Shown here piece after piece: positions 63,865 to 64,000 of a stretch of 64,000 nt of DNA. The stretch is from Moorella thermoacetica (GTDB lineage: Bacteria; Bacillota; DSM-521; Neomoorellales; Neomoorellaceae), in NCBI RefSeq assembly GCF_001267405.1, contig NZ_CP012369.1, positions 522,001-586,000 on the forward strand, given 5' to 3'. The notes under the pieces were generated by a model. That model did no database searches, was not told where the DNA came from, and saw only the letters and a list, made by a program, of their open reading frames with translations. The position numbers and the translations under genes are program-made. Every line of letters starts with the position of its first letter. Within the stretch, counting starts at the first letter, position 1.

Positions 63865-64000
63865 ATGGTCGAATCTCTAAAAAATGATCCTCCTGTAGTT
63901 ATTACGATCAATAGTGAACCCAAATCTGTACTCCTGGATTACGAGAAATACCTATGTTCTATTGATGGATGCCCGGCAAGGCGACCGGCTTTAAATAAAA
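63865..64000 (+). pseudogene. Fragment of a second Phd-type antitoxin gene (runs off the window)
   Basis: From ATG 63865: VESLKNDPPVVITINSEPKS then VLLDYEKYLC. This closely copies the central part of the antitoxin at 60195-60473 (LKNDSPVVITINSEPKAVLL). The N-terminal part is missing and the following codons do not match, so it looks like a broken paralogue. Its 3' end is beyond the window. The gap 63698-63864 holds nothing recognised. Confidence 0.65.

Overview
The window reads as chromosome of a thermophilic, spore-forming, anaerobic Firmicute, most likely Moorella or a close relative. This rests on conserved gene order (hemW-hrcA-grpE-dnaK-dnaJ; yqfC-yqfD-phoH-yqfF-ybeY-dgkA-cdd-era-recO-glyQS-ccpN-like-ppsR-ppdK; dnaG-rpoD), sporulation genes yqfC and yqfD, a rubredoxin, high GC content and frequent GTG/TTG starts. 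The species is an inference from memory; no database was searched.

Layout. 1-5.0 kb: heat-shock operon behind a perfect CIRCE operator. 5-8 kb: rsmE, mtaB, a HIT protein and rpsU. 8-17.8 kb: sporulation, PhoH, HD-phosphodiesterase, YbeY, cell-envelope kinase, Era and RecO genes. 17.8-25.7 kb: an unusual structured intergenic element (possibly an orphan HEARO/omega RNA), glycyl-tRNA synthetase, then a CcpN-like regulator, the PPDK regulatory protein and PPDK. 25.8-34.3 kb: a less GC-rich sugar-catabolic operon (DeoR regulator, class II aldolase, SIS isomerase, two PfkB kinases, ribose-type ABC importer). 34.3-38.2 kb: small genes (DUF523, DUF2442/DUF4160 pair, RNase HI, rubredoxin, flavoprotein, dGTPase). 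38.4-43.9 kb: a 38-residue membrane peptide, dnaG, rpoD, two tRNAs, trmK and a Nif3-like gene. 44.0 kb: rnpB.

The accessory part begins exactly at the 3' end of rnpB. The last 28 bp of the rnpB 3' region recur at 57.58 kb, so the 13 kb between (44.47-57.58 kb) looks like an island, or several layered insertions, at the rnpB 3' end. It holds a decayed group II intron, IS256 and IS66 remnants, a LacI-controlled DHDPS-family lyase and MFS transporter, pckA, a minimal two-gene CBASS anti-phage system (CD-NTase plus a Cap15-type 2TM/beta-barrel effector), a gene cut by an IS3 element, a truncated IS21, and a GIY-YIG nuclease-like protein. No integrase was found.

Beyond it lie a GH15 glucoamylase-like gene, two back-to-back toxin-antitoxin modules, an ABC-ATPase fragment, a three-SLH-domain surface protein and, at the window edge, a fragment of a second copy of the first antitoxin.

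The core genes act in protein quality control, translation and ribosome maturation, replication and transcription initiation, and control of the pyruvate/PEP node. The accessory genes supply sugar uptake and phage defence.
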